Below, one piece after another: positions 12,835 to 25,797 of a stretch of DNA of 64,000 bases. Positions within the stretch are counted from its first letter, which is position 1. The number at the start of each line of letters is the position of its first letter. The notes beneath the pieces were generated by a model, which was not told the origin of the DNA, searched no databases, and worked only from the letters and a program-made list of their open reading frames with translations. The DNA comes from Rallus limicola. Taxonomy: Eukaryota; Chordata; Aves; Gruiformes; Rallidae. Both the position numbers and the translations under genes were made by a program. The DNA lies in assembly GCA_022605955.1 (NCBI GenBank), contig JAKCOZ010000012.1:22229015-22293014 (forward strand), written 5' to 3'.

Positions 12835-13260
12835 TAAGAGACCGGAGCTGAACAATGCTCATCTAAAAGTACTACACGAAGTAAGCATGGAAATTGGAGA
12901 AGGTGTAATGAAAATTTATATTTAGTACCATCATTTCAAGAGACTGGCATGGGGCCAAGCAGACACACAGCAAGAAATTACCAGTCAGTTCATTTCCCAT
13001 TAGTTGTCGAGCAAGTCTTAGACAACCATTAAAAGGATCACACTGGGGCTGAGGAGGAGGGGAACATGAAAATTCAGAGCATAATCAAGGACAGCTAATA
13101 TTGTTTCAGGTCATGCCTCGGTAACTCAGATTTCATTGAGCCTATTACTGCCTAGCCTGGCAAAGGGGTGCAGTAAATGTCAAAGATGTTAGTTATTTAG
13201 ATTGTCAGAAAACATTTGACAAAGCTCCCCATCTAGGAGGAACTTATCAGTGTTATAAAC
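12835..13260 (+). pseudogene. Decayed LINE reverse-transcriptase fragment (CR1/L3/L2 type)
   Basis: Translation around 13190-13235 gives VSYLDCQKTFDKAPH, matching motif A of non-LTR reverse transcriptases (YLDFxKAFDxVPH), including the first catalytic aspartate. Just upstream, a frame with one stop reads like the FRSCLGNSDFIEP region that precedes motif A in these enzymes. Further upstream, near 12880, NNAHLKVLHEVS resembles the HPRVLKEL stretch. Stops and frame breaks are scattered throughout, so it is long dead. The catalytic motif is the strongest evidence; the upstream extent is inferred. It is much older than the CR1 fragments elsewhere in the window, and the exact clade is uncertain. 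Confidence 0.5.
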
Positions 13261-13999
13261 TAACAGACAATAAGCTCTAATGTGTTGGCAAGTTCTAAAA
13301 TTTGGTTATTAAAGATGCAGTGGCACTGCAGAGGTCAAGGTGTTAGAAACCCGCCTAAGAGCAGGCAAAGTACAACCAACACTGAGCCAGGAATGACTAA
13401 GGGAAGGGTTACAGAACAGATAGTCCTCAGAGGGGCGAAGAGCTCTTCTGCCAAGTCGCCATCCGGGGCAGTTTAGGTATAGGGTAAAGAGAGCTGCCTC
13501 AGCTTGACAAGTGGATCCAATTAGTTACAACTGGGGTGCAGAAGCAAGAATAGGACATTCGTAATCACAGGGGTCCTGGAAGGGAATGAATTCATGTTCA
13601 CTTGTCCACTGTCCCTGCATTATTACAAGCAGCAATGCCCTTTCTACCTGGATGAAGACACAGACAGGCACCATTGCAATTCCATCCATTGGCCCACATG
13701 CTTCCACTCCACAGGAAGGTGTGGGCAGGTGCCCTTCCTGGTTATGGGATAACATACTTTGCCTGTTCTGCAGGACAAATCCTTTTCAGGCTGTACTAAA
13801 TGGGGCCTGTTTACACCCCTGCATGCTGCTAACACCTCTTGGCTCCCCATCCCTTCTTACTATATTGTTGCAGCCATCTGAGTAAAGGACTTCTGTTACC
13901 AAACAGAAATCTATTTTCCTCTTCATAAAAGGCCTTTATGCATGACTATCTCCATGATCATTATTAAATATATTTAAATCCCTTTCTTGAGTTTATCAA
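13261..13999. other. Unique sequence following the decayed LINE
   Basis: The LINE may continue weakly for a little after 13260 but I could not follow further motifs. Overlapping frames on both strands at 13525-13885 are not supported as genes. Confidence 0.4.
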
Positions 14000-14640
14000 A
14001 GCCCTAGGAAGGCAAATACCACAGGAAGACTCCAAGGCACCTCCTGCCCTGCACAGAAGCTGCTCCTGGGGCTGCGTGCAGGGAAAAACATGCCTTGGTG
14101 GCCTTTTAGCTGTGCCCTCGCTTGTCTCATCACAGGCAGCTTTGAAGGCAGCATGTTTTATTCCTTACTCCCACACACGGTCTCTGTGGTTGCAATTGTG
14201 AAGTTGTGGGGTGAGGGACCACAAGCGTCAGTGCCTGAGTCAGGCTGCTGAGCAGAAAACTGTCAGCAGAAAAAAAGAAAGAAGGGGGAAAAAAGTCATA
14301 TGCTCCCTTGCCTGTGCCCTCTGCCACCTCACGCAGTGAGTGGCAGGCTGGGGTTTGACAGGCCGTTTGGCACTCTCTCATCCTCCCTGCCCTCTCGCTC
14401 CAATGCTGCGCAACACGGCTCTTCCCAGCCGAGCTGCCAGACATTTTACAGGGAGCTGGTTAGGGCTACGGGGAGAAGAGGGAGGGAGATGTGCTGTGCA
14501 TGAGCCAGCTGGTGTGGGAAGGAAGAGGGAAGGAGGGAAGACAGGCTGTGTTGGAGACAGCTGGGAGAGGCCACGTCTTCGGGCGATGGGGATCAAAGAT
14601 GATGGGGGCTAAGCAGGGGAGCTGGCAAAGAGAGCACCCT
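14000..14640. other. GC-richer segment, function unknown
   Basis: Base composition rises clearly above the surrounding AT-rich DNA, with blocks of CTGCTCCTGGGGCTGCG type and a purine-rich run (GGAGAAGAGGGAGGGAGATG) near 14471. Several open frames overlap on both strands here only because the sequence is low in stop codons. No splice sites, domain or repeat family is evident. It may be an old repeat, a regulatory segment or neutral variation. Confidence 0.4.
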
Positions 14641-17600
14641 CCAGAAAAGATTAACAAAAACTGATGAGGGGGGAAAAATATTAAAAAATATCCTTGGCTT
14701 CCACAAGACAATGTATCTAGTGGTGGTGGATCCTTAATTCATGCCAGAAGAATTGCAGTGTGTCTCCTGCATTGTGCAGTAAGGTGAGAGATTATTTCAG
14801 GTAGTCATTGAGTCTTTGGTCCCTTCCCCAGAGCAATTTCTGATGCTCATCTTGAGAAAGAACAAACTCTACTACTGAGTAAAATGGCACAGGGCATGCA
14901 TATGTATAGGTAGTAACTGGCATCTAGGAGCTAATATTTCTATATACAGCTTAATGTGCCTTGTACATGACCCTGCTTATGAATAACGACTAGATGCGAC
15001 CACCAGTCACACTGGAATTTTGGAGAAATTACTCTGTCTGAAAGGACAAAATTGAAGAAAACAGACAACCGCCACTGAACCAAACTCTGGGAGCATTGTA
15101 TTGTTACTGAGAAACTGTCCTTGTGGAAAGAATTGCAAAACAGTTGCCAAAGAATTGCAGAGTAAGAAGTTAAGTTTGAAGGAAGTTCCAAATTCCCTGT
15201 TGACCAAGCTAGGTGATAAAAGTAAGACACAACATCGTTTAATGAAACTAGGATGGCAAGATCTTTGGGTGGAATTAGTTTACAGAATTCCTTTGATTTC
15301 CACTAAGTAAAGTGGTTTAGAAAAGCCAGGTCCCTTGTTTCATATCTTTAAGAGGTAGCTTCATTTGTTGAGAGGCTTTCCTAAACTTGGCTCAACTGCT
15401 AAGAAACAGTGATGTGTAATTTGTAGTGAATCAGGCCTGCATTCTGTGCTAACATCTTCTGATTTTTTTGTTATTATTACTATTTTATTTTTCCTAAAAG
15501 GGCAAGTGAATAACTCAAATCTCATGACAGATTTATTGCAGAAAGAAATGATATTATTTGCATCATAAACCATTTTTTCCCCTGGAATCTGGAAAAGTTC
15601 TACAGAAGGGTATTTAAGTCATTAATTTGGCTTAGTTAAATAGAGAGAAAGATTATATTTATTTGTACATGGGCAGGTTTCTTTTCCACTTCATTTTATT
15701 TAGAGTATAACCAAGTGAAAAAGTGAATTAATAAAACTGTTAAACAAACAAACAAAAAAATCACCCTTCCAGTAACACTTTGTGAATTCCAAGATTGGTT
15801 TTTTCCAAGATATACTCTTTTATCACCAAAGTGCTGTGTAATGGATTGCAGTAATAAATTTATTTCACTTGAATGATCTGGTTTACATATGAATTCTTAA
15901 GCTTTTCTTTGCCTTTTCAAAGAATATATGAAAGCAAATTAGGAATTAGCTGCTAGGTTTAAAATAGTTGAGTGTGTTAAGAAAAATGCAGATGTGTAAT
16001 CCTGCAAATGTATGATAATTCAACATAAATAATTCTTGAATTAATTAAAGGATTTACAGGTTTGTGTTATGTACTTTCTGCTGGCTTTTCTTTTTGAAAG
16101 CATGACTCAGAATGATCATCCTACATATATCTGGCACATGTCGCCATGTGGGCGGGTTTAGTGCACACAGCTATTTATAGGTAAAATATCAAATATTTTG
16201 GGACTTCTCTGACACATTTTGTCCTATACAGCCCTCACTGCTCTACAGTCTGGCCATCATCCTTATAGCCAAGTATCAGACAAATCAGAAAAAAAAAATT
16301 TATTAATTTGGATAGGTCTTTAATTGGCCTGACATGATCTTAAGAAACGAGGAGCACATCTCTTCTCACTTTGAGCAGAATGTATAGATTCAGAAGTACT
16401 GTTAGTCCTTGCCAAATTGTGTGTGTGTCAGAGGCGAAGGCAGAAGAAAAAGATGGATACTTTTTAGTGTTCATAAGATCTGGATGTAATTTTTGAGTGT
16501 CGAACAAAAGCAGCGCCTCATTCAGCAAGATGACAAAAGGTTATTTGGCACCTGGCATAAAATACACTTCTTGCAAGAACCTGGCATGAAAACCAAAGTG
16601 ATAATGAGTAAAATGCCAACGTCTGTGCAATAAAAGCATTGATACTGAATGTTAAACAATCATAAACAGAATACTAAACCTTCTAAGAACATTATTCCTC
16701 TTCTACGAACACCCAAAAAATAGGCAGACCTAAGCTGACAGCTTCTCTGCTATTAAGAAAACAAACAAAGCTAATGTCCTGAGATCTTTACCACTACTTT
16801 TAATGTCCTAGGACATCAGGTAAACTGTAGGAAACACATACTGCTGCTTGTTAATGAATCACATGGGATAAAATGACATCAGTCCAGTTAATGGATACTG
16901 TGCTTTGCCAAATGTATGGCTTTAAATTTAATTATACTTGAGCTTCATCAATCATACAGCAAAAGAACATGGTGATGAAGAAGCTTGAACTCCAAGCTCA
17001 GCCCTTCATCAACAGGCATTTGCCTCATACTCATCTAATACACTTGCCCATAGAATCTATTTGGTAGAAACTGTGGTCCTTGAAGCTTTATGATTAATAG
17101 CTGCATAAGAAGCCTTCAGTTCCTGCCCTGTAGATAGAACCTCATCACAAATACAAATATAAACCACAACGTTTAGGCTCAGACCCAAGAACTTTCCTTG
17201 AAATGGTCTTGCAACTGTTGTTTATTCTTCCCCATTCACAGGAAAAGCAATGGTATGGTTCTGTATCTTTCATGGGATTGCCACAATTAACCTTTATAAC
17301 ACATTTGATAGAAGTTCCATTCCCATTGGTGGTCTGGACTAGGATGAACTTCAAAGAAATCTCCAAAGTGTTAAACATTCTTAGTTCTATGTACAGTTCA
17401 CTGGGAGCAACTTTTTTTTCCCCACCCCCCTTTATATACCTTGCATGACAGGCAAGGAAATAGAGGATGGGAGGGAAAAAAAGTTTAATACCTGCCTGAC
17501 ATAATCTAAATACACAAAATAGCTCCAAGCAGTTTATCAAGTCCACTGTTATATCATAAGGAGGACAGGTTATCCTTAGGCAAAGGCTGAGGATTTAAGG

Positions 17601-18764
17601 ACTGCTCTCTTTCCTAGAAATGTCATCTTTGAATCAGCAGCGGACCAACATCTGTGGCCCTCAATCCTCTTCAAGCAGGCAAATACTCAAGGTGGTGCAA
17701 ACTCTGTCTCTCCTTCATCCCCATTCAACACACACTGAGGTATCTATTCACACTTCTACCTTCAACTGCATACAGAGGAGAGAAACAACACACAAAATTT
17801 CTTCAATAAGCATGTGCCCACAAAACAGCCTATGTGTTGCCCATGTGCAGGTAAACCAACAACACGATCCTGTTCACTACTGAGCTAATGCTTCTACTGA
17901 CTTGCTCAAGCAAACATGGGGTTCACTGCAAGAATACTCCAATGTGCAGCCACTTTCAGTAAAATGTTTATCTTCTAAGCAGTAGGTTTTTTGATATTAC
18001 TCCACTTCTGTGTATAATTATAAGTGTATTATCTTGATTTTTCATAATTACATGCTAAACTGAGAAGTGTCCACTTTCCCCCACTTAAACTGTGGGGGGA
18101 AAAAAAGAGTGAGAAGAGTGGGTTGGTTTTGTTTTATTTTCTAAAAGGTATTTGTATTAAACCAGCATATAACAACAACAACAAAAATGTGTTCTTTCTG
18201 AGATGCAATTGCTAGATCATTATGCATTTCAGAAGAAACACTCATCAACTGTGAGCTAAAAAAGTTTAAACAAGCAGCACTTGTGGACGTCTCTTCTGTA
18301 AAACTTCATACCATACTGACTGTATGGTGTCTACACTAATTAGTACCTAACATGAACACCATGAATTCAACAATGTTAATGAAACCCTCTATTTTTTTCC
18401 TGAAAAATAGGGGACATTAGTTGCTTTTCAGTAAGAGAAACTGAGATTTAAAAGCAATGCTGACACTGCCTTATGAGAGGCAGGCCTGAGAGAAGGTCAA
18501 AGCACGCTATATTCTCAGGCCATCTCTTTTAACATCCAGCCTGCCTGCAAATGGATGACCACAGATTGGCTGTCTCCAAATCTCACACTGTACTACACAA
18601 GATAAGAGATCAACATTTTTTGTGTGGACATTTCTGCCTGACCCCATTTTGCAGAAATATTACCAAACTCTCCATCCTTCCCATCTGCCGAGCCCTAGAG
18701 CCCAAAACTCAGCATGTGCTTGTGTCCAAATAACCTGAACAAAGGGCATAGCCAGGGATGAATT
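14641..18764. other. Unique AT-rich sequence, no gene seen
   Basis: Four kilobases without recognised repeats. The frame at 17145-17546 (minus) has no recognisable domain. A small AAC repeat lies near 18172. Confidence 0.5.
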
Positions 18765-19416
18765 ACAGAATCACTAGGTTAGACAAGACCTTTAAGATCA
18801 TCAAATCCAACTGTTCCTGTCCTGTGCTAAACCATATCCCTAAGTACCTCATCTACCCATCTGTTATAGACACCCAGGGTAGGTGACTCAACCCCCTCCC
18901 TGGGCAGCCTGTTCCACATCCCAACAACTCTTTCAGGGAAGAACTTTTTCCTAACATCTGATCTGACCCTGCCCTGGCACAGCTTGAGGCCATTTCCCCT
19001 TGTCCCATCTCCTGTACCCTGGCCATCACCCTCCTCTCTGCACCCTCCTGGCAGGTCACTGTAGGCAGTGATGAGGTCTCCCCTCAGCCTCCTCTTCTCC
19101 AGGCTAAACACCCCCAGCTCCCTCAACCGCTCCTCATATGATTTGCCCTCCAGCCCCTTCCCCAGCCTGGTTGCCCTTCTCTGGACACGTTCCAGGACCT
19201 CCATGTCCTTCTTGTAGTGAGTGGCCCAGAACTGGACACAGGGGCACAATCAGTTCCCCAGACCTACTGGCCACACTATTTTTGATACAAGCCGGGATGC
19301 TGTTGGCCTTCCTGGCCAACTGAGCACACTGCTGGCTCATTTTCAGTCAGCAGTGAACCAACATCCCCAGGTCCTTCTCTGCCTGACCTGGGGGTGTTGG
19401 TTGACTGCTGACTGAA
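18765..19416 (-). mobile_element. Young CR1 LINE fragment with 5' foldback (copy 1)
   Basis: On the minus strand it encodes the C-terminal end of the CR1 reverse transcriptase. Recognisable stretches are [47 protein letters not shown] and [12 protein letters not shown], ending LRDMV and a stop. A short 3' untranslated region and a TGATTCTGT-type tail follow at 18765-18800. Compared with CR1 proteins as I know them, the YSALVRPHLEY-like segment before VQFWA is missing, with a frame change at the junction near 19240. The copy at 40865-41470 has the same deletion. The 5' end (19342-19416) is an inverted duplication. About 95% identical to that copy by eye, apart from a 9-base gap near 19030. Confidence 0.92.
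19342..19416. repeat. 32-bp inverted repeat at CR1 5' end
   Basis: The left arm 19342-19373 and right arm 19385-19416 are reverse complements at 30 of 32 positions, around an 11-base loop. The left arm belongs to the CR1 body. The right arm is a back-copied, inverted duplicate of the same 32 bases. This is the kind of junction expected from self-priming or twin-priming of the first-strand cDNA during target-primed reverse transcription. Confidence 0.85.
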
Positions 19417-22009
19417 TTGCCAGGTAACCAAAACCACAGACCAAAAACCAAACAGGATCACAGTTAGAAACCACAGCCTCAGGACCCAGAGTGACCCCAC
19501 TGCTTAATACTGTGCTTAATGCAACAGTGATGAGGGTTAGTAAGCAAGGACTGACCAAACATCAGATGACTTTCTTTTATGCCTTCTTATTATGTTTAGA
19601 GCAGACGAAGCACACAGAAATTTATTCATAAAAATATTGTTTTAATCACTAACCCAGGACTGGCTCTGGAATACCGACACATTCAAGAGGGGGGGGGAAA
19701 ACCAACAAGCATAATGTAAACTGCAGAAGATCAAAAGAAACCAAGAGTGCAATTAATTTCATCCATTTTTAGAAGTAATTGTCTTTGCACCTTATCCAAA
19801 ATTTAATGAGCATTACTTCTCTAGCATGTAAAAAAGCTTTGTTCTTTTGACTTAATTGATTTGTAAACGCAGCAGGAGAAGTGTATCTGAAGTTCAGTAA
19901 CCTTGATAGTTGAAAGAAATGGAGCATTCAGTTGATGTAATACACGAGATGACTGCAAACCCTGGAAATGTATCTATGAAATTGATTTCCTATTCACTGA
20001 AACTCATATGCAATATATGTGTGGTTTATAATCTCAGTTATGTTCCTAAATACTCAGACTCTCTTGCAATTATTATTTAAATCTTTTTTTCTTCCCTCCT
20101 TGTGACATAGCTCTTCGTTGTCCAGGATTTAATGGCATATCATGGATTCCAGTGACAGAAAAACAATGAGGATTGAATGGTTGGCAAAAAAATTTCCCAC
20201 AGAAAGGGAGATTAGTATCTTTTGGATGACATAAAACCAAGACTAGCCAGAATTTTATACACTGCCATCACACAAGACTGGTTTGAATGCAATCAAAGAT
20301 TATGGGTTGAGTGCATCAGAAACACTGAACCAAGGCAGTAGACGAAAGAAAGGAAGAGCTGTGACTAAGATGAAGGAGAAAATTCTTTTCAGTTAATATC
20401 TTAAGCCTGGAAGAAGCCAGGTTTACATTTCATTTTTGCCCCTTAAGGAAAGATTTAGTTCAGCATTGTTCAGTATGTAAATTCTAGTTACAGTCTAATG
20501 AGATTCCTACAAAATATCCTATTAACACTAAAGGCTCTGTTCTAAGATTGTACTTACATATGTTGCTTATCTTTTTCTCATCAGGGTTCTTTTATGCTCC
20601 TGGATGAGTTTCTCAGCTGGATCATTGTAAAGTACACAAATTATGGGATTGCATACCTGTACTTCTAGGAGATTAACTCACATGTTCAGCCACCACCCAC
20701 CTAGGCTCTGCAGCCATACAAAAATACCTTTGTAAAACAATGTACAAATCCACTTAAGATAAATCAGTGACCCAAATATAAAATGCAGACATGGTATCAT
20801 GTATAATATTGGTATAAATATCACCACCTTGCCTCTCCACTAAACTTTGCAACATCAAAGCCTGTTGATCTCTTGGGATAGTTTACAAGGAGGCCAGGGA
20901 ATAGCATAACCATCTCATCTCTGTAGAGCTTTCAGCCAGCAGAGATGTTGTGGTATAAGACTTCAAAATGAGCCTCATGTCCCTGGAGAGAAGTTAGAAT
21001 TACAACATGCAATGCTTCATTACCACGTGTATCACTATAATGAGAAGGTAGTTATATTACTGAACTTGAATTATACAGAATTATATATGCACTGTGTAGA
21101 TGTGGGTTTAACCCTACTGTATGTGGAAGGGAGGACTGGACTGGATGCATGAAGAGTTTAGGTATTTGTTTTCTTTCTTGATTCACTTTGACCAGTATTT
21201 ATACCATAAGCAGAAGTAAAAATCAATTTTGAATCATGGCTGCTTAATTTAGACGACAAGCATTTCTGGTTTTAAAATTATCACATTTAAATTTCAACGT
21301 GATACAATGATTAGCAACATTAAAATATAATGTTAAAATATATATGTCTGATAATCTATTAAAATCCTTTAAACGTTCATTTAAAAATATACTGAGCCAA
21401 CAGTGCCTCACAAATCTTAATGAGCTGAAGAGTATCTTCTCATTTGGATTAATTCCTTGAATGTGGGAAAAATGGCTGTGAGCTGAAAAGCCAGCAGGCT
21501 TCTGCTTTTAGTCTATGACAAGAAACTAGTAGGAAAAATATGTGATCTATTAATTCTAAAATTTGGAAGAAGTGGATCCAGAATATCAAGTAGTTAGATA
21601 GGGTTCCTGCTGTACTCGTTAGGTGTTCAACCTTTGCAGAATTCAATTCCTACTGATTTAGTGTAATTTGGCTGTTCTGACAACTGTACTATGCATGAGT
21701 GTTTAGCTTTAAATATCAAAATATCTTGAAAAGTCTATCAAAGGATGACTAAAAACTGTGATTACGATAAAAAGATTAATTAAAATTTCTGGTTTTTAGG
21801 AATAGGTTTGTATTCCAAAATATTTTTTTACAATTTTTTTTTTTATTCCTAATGCATGTGAGGACTCTTAGGATAGTTTTATGCAACTAATTAAAATTAA
21901 ATACTGTATGTTATCAAAATTAAATTTCTATTTACTCATGGCATGACAGAGCTAAAGAAAGAAATTAGTCAAATTAAGAGTAATTAATCAAGAGTATTTT
22001 TAACACTTA
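19417..22009. other. Unique AT-rich sequence, no gene seen
   Basis: Contains a G9 run (19689-19697) and T-runs near 21830. No credible exon or repeat family seen. Confidence 0.55.
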
Positions 22010-22325
22010 AGAATCATAGATCATCCCAAGTTGGAAAGGACCCATAATGACCATCAAGTCCAACCCCTGGCTCCGCACAGGAGAAGCCCAGTCATAGCAT
22101 GAGACTGTGGGCATTGTGCAGATGCTTCTTGACCTCAGCCAAGCTCAGTGCTGTGACCACTTCCCTGGGGAGCCTGTGCCAGTGCCTGAACACCCTCTTC
22201 CTAACATCCAATCTAAACCTCCCTTGTTGCAGGTCCATGCCATTCCCTCAGGTTCTATCCCTGGTCACCAAAGAGAGGAGATCAGCCCTGCCCATTTGCT
22301 CCCCAACATTGGGAAGCCACAAACC
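22010..22325 (-). mobile_element. CR1 LINE 3' fragment
   Basis: Starts on the plus strand with AGAATCATAGATCATCCCAA and GTTGGAAAGGACC, the reverse complement of a CR1 3' tail. It continues through GACCATCAAGTCCAACCCC, GACCACTTCCCTGGGGAGCC and CAACATTGGGAAGC. It is 5'-truncated and on the minus strand. It differs in sequence from the 18765 and 40865 copies, so it is another subfamily. The 5' edge is approximate. Confidence 0.9.
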
Positions 22326-24753
22326 GTTTCAAAAACAAACATAAACTGTGTTAACACTGCAAAAGTATTCTGAGTAATTGTATCTTAAGTTACATTCCAG
22401 TAGATAAGTATGATTACATAGTACGTATGCCTGCTTAAGCAAAACTAAATTCCATATTTAATAAAAGAAATTGGGTTTGAGGATCTATTTCATTGTTGTT
22501 CTAACTAATATGTCTTTAAGAAAAGAAGTGAATATTACAACTGATTTTTTTTTCCTTCATATAATTTTCAATTTAAACCCAGAGTTTTAAGTCATTTTGA
22601 TTTAAATAGGTCTTTTCCATTTGTCAACCACTGGAAAATCTACCTATAGTTTCATCATTCAGATATTGCATGGACCATAATTTTCTGTCAGGAAGGTAAA
22701 TCTGAAAGCTTTGAATAGTGCCTTTTTGAGAATGAGTATTTGGAACATGACTAAAGTCCATAAAATACTGAATAATCTTGCCATTTTCATGAGAAGTACT
22801 TATTGTTCCCAAATGAGGTGTGCCTAGAATTTTCCAGGTTGTGTGGCTCATGGCAACAAGACCACAAGGTCTGGCAGTGCATTACAGAATTCACGGTGTA
22901 GGTGTGAATTTCATTTTGCTGCTCCAAAATAGTCATTCATGTCTTTTGGATTTCCCATCTTCCTGAGCCATTAGCCAACAGACTCCTCTGACATCAGCCT
23001 CTTCCAAAATGAAAACAACAAAACAAATGTGTTGAGGAAGCTGGTGCCAAACCATTGTCTCCCTGGAGCTCCAGTTAAGGCTGGGTGTGAAGTCACCTTT
23101 TGTCATAAAGCAGCTCATGATTCAGCTATATTGAGGAAATGATGGTGCAGGCCTGGAACAGGCAAGCATCATTTTATAATTGGAAGGGGAAAAAAAACAT
23201 CTCTAACACCAAGCCACATAAATACTTCATGAAATAATTGTATCCATGCATCTGCAAACTCATCTTATGGCCAGCACGTTTAATCAACAGATTTTTATTC
23301 TGTCCCTTCATTCGTCAGAGGAGAATTGAGTATTGGCATGTTAGCTTAGCATATATACATCCTGGTTGGTTAAAGAAAAGCAGTTCTGGCATGCTAGCCC
23401 TAAATCTACAGCATTTATACTACGCCTGTGATGTTCTGTACACATAATTACATGGCTAAAAAAAAAAAGAAGAAAAAAAAAGTAAATTGGTAAATTTCCC
23501 AAATGAAGGTGGGCCTTAGTATCTCTAACACAGTATGGGAGACAGATTGGCAAGAGAAATAGGGAGAAGCTACAGAAAAAGTAACAGTCCTAGAATGCAA
23601 CTATTTCCCCAAGTACTTCATTCTCCCTAAATCAAAACTAATTAGTATATGGTATCTAAATTTTCCAGATGTGATAAATATATTCGTTTTCCACTTTCAT
23701 ATAATTTTTTTGGTGGAGTTCTGTGCTCACTTCAACTTTCACTGTGTGGTTAAAAGAGATTTAAAAATTGCTGTCTTCTGTATTTTAAGGATATGAGAAA
23801 ACTCTGTGTGAGCGTGTAACAATACAGTTTTTAAAAAAAAGAAATCCACCTAAGAGTGAGGTCTAATAGGCTGTGAAATAATATTCCAAGAAAATGTCAA
23901 GACTTAAAATTAAACTGGAAAAAGCATAAGTAGCATAGAACAGAGGAATGGTCCTGAAAAAGATATACAAGATTAATTAGATCATCTTTGTTATCTCTAT
24001 ATTCAAGGAAAATATCAGTGTGAATATAAAATTCAATAATTCTGCACACAAATGTCATGTCACGTGGAATACAATACTTTAATCCTATTATGTCTAGAAT
24101 TTAATTGCACTTTTTCAGCAAAATTGAGGGAGGGAGAGCCCTCGGTGTACATACAGATTAGGTCCAGTCTCCACTCAAACAAAGCAGCAAATAAATAGGC
24201 CATTCAGGTCTCAGTTTAACAACCCATATTAAAAGATAGGCATGTTTTCACTTGGAAACTCCAAAGAGTGAGTCTGGCTTTTTAAATGCAAAAAAGATGT
24301 CACTGGTTATCAGTACAGATGAAATAATATAAAAATTAAATTAATACTTGGGAAATAGTAGGTTTGATTTCTGTTTCTCTGTAAGGCAATTTTCATTTCA
24401 CACACATCCAATTAATATGCTCCATTTCCAATATGTGGATATGTTGTTCTACTGTAGTTGAAATTTTCTTTCAGTTTTAACTTTTACTAAAGAGGAGAAC
24501 GTTCCAGTACATATGGGTGCACATTGCCATCAATGAAAACTGCCATCGTTTCATTAACATCATTGCAGTAATAGCAGAATACGGCAACTCAGGATGAGCT
24601 CCAAAAACTCATGTTCAAAACTCAGCAGAAGGAAAAGGAATGGTCGCCACATTTGGATGCATCACCTACTTTAACAGTAAGCTTCAGCTCAGGAACTGGA
24701 TGCTACTTTGAGCCTGCAATGTTTCTAGTACAAAGGATCTCTGCTTGGTTTAG
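22326..24753. other. Unique AT-rich sequence, no gene seen
   Basis: A-rich tract near 23459-23482. No supported coding or RNA feature. Confidence 0.55.
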
Positions 24754-24820
24754 CTTGGGACGGGAACGGTTGGACTTGATGATCTTAAATGTCTTTTCCA
24801 ACCTTGTGATTCTGTGATTC
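24754..24820 (+). mobile_element. Very short CR1 3' end
   Basis: Only the last 67 bases of a CR1 remain: GGTTTAGCTTGGGA, then GGTTGGACTTGATGATCTTA, TCTTTTCCAACCTTGTGATT and CTGTGATTC. This is an extreme 5' truncation on the plus strand. Confidence 0.85.
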
Positions 24821-25797
24821 AGCTGATTTGTAAGCACTACCATGATAAGCAAGACTTACAATAAGACTAGCCAGTTTTGCTTTTTAATCATTGCTATGGT
24901 GATCTTGTTTCTGTGGAGGCAAGGTAGCAGGATGCTACACAGCACGAGCTTAAGATTGGGTACCCACACATAGATCTGTATCTAGGCCTCAGGGCCTTGG
25001 CAGTGTTAAGTGTCCTTAGTTCAGAAGTTTTGAATGTTTCCATACAAAATCTTTGCCTATCTGGGCACCCCAGGAAGAGAGGACAAGACAGTTCTCAAGT
25101 GCTGTAAGGCAACTCAAGGCTTCCATTAAGATTTTTATGACATGACACGTTGCTGACGTAACAAATGCTAAGACACCATGTAGAGCATAACCAGCCTTAC
25201 AAAGAATGACCAAATAGGTAGGTTCTATATCAACCTCCTGTTCAGTGGCCTCTCTTCAGTACTTGCATTCTTCTGAAACTAATCCATGCACCTTTTTTGG
25301 CAAATGGTGTCAATTTTCAAATGGTTTTCTTTACTTCTCTTGACTTTTCCACCCCCACAGTCTGCCCATCTACAGTAAATGAGAAACTTTCTCAGCAGTA
25401 CAGCAAGCTCTAGGGATAGAAATACACACCATATAATGACTTAATGATATGAATAGCAAACCTGACTTTTACCATCTCTTTCTCATTACCTACTTAAACA
25501 CGGATAACAGATTCATACCATGGAACAAGCAACACAGAACTCAGAAGTTTAAAAATAACTTCAGTTAACATTTAATAAGAATACTTTGGTAAAAGAACAA
25601 CCTAATAAAGGCTCGCTTTGAAAAATGTATTGTGCAACCACTGCTATGGGATACACTTTTTAAAATTAAATCCCAATCTCCTTTACTTCAGATGATAACG
25701 GAAGAGAACAGTTTAACTGGAATCAGATGATCATCTAAGCACTTCCATGAAAAGTTTGGTGGTCAAAATCTACATCTAGTTTGTTATTTATAGACCC
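24821..25797. other. Unique sequence, no gene seen
   Basis: Lies between two CR1 pieces. No supported feature. Confidence 0.5.

Noticed and set aside
14130..14711. Gene suggested by several overlapping frames
   Set aside because: Frames are open on both strands because the segment is GC-richer and poor in stop codons. None has a domain or splice sites.
18827..19249. 140-codon open frame as a host gene
   Set aside because: It is the C-terminal reverse-transcriptase remnant of a 5'-truncated CR1, not an independent gene.
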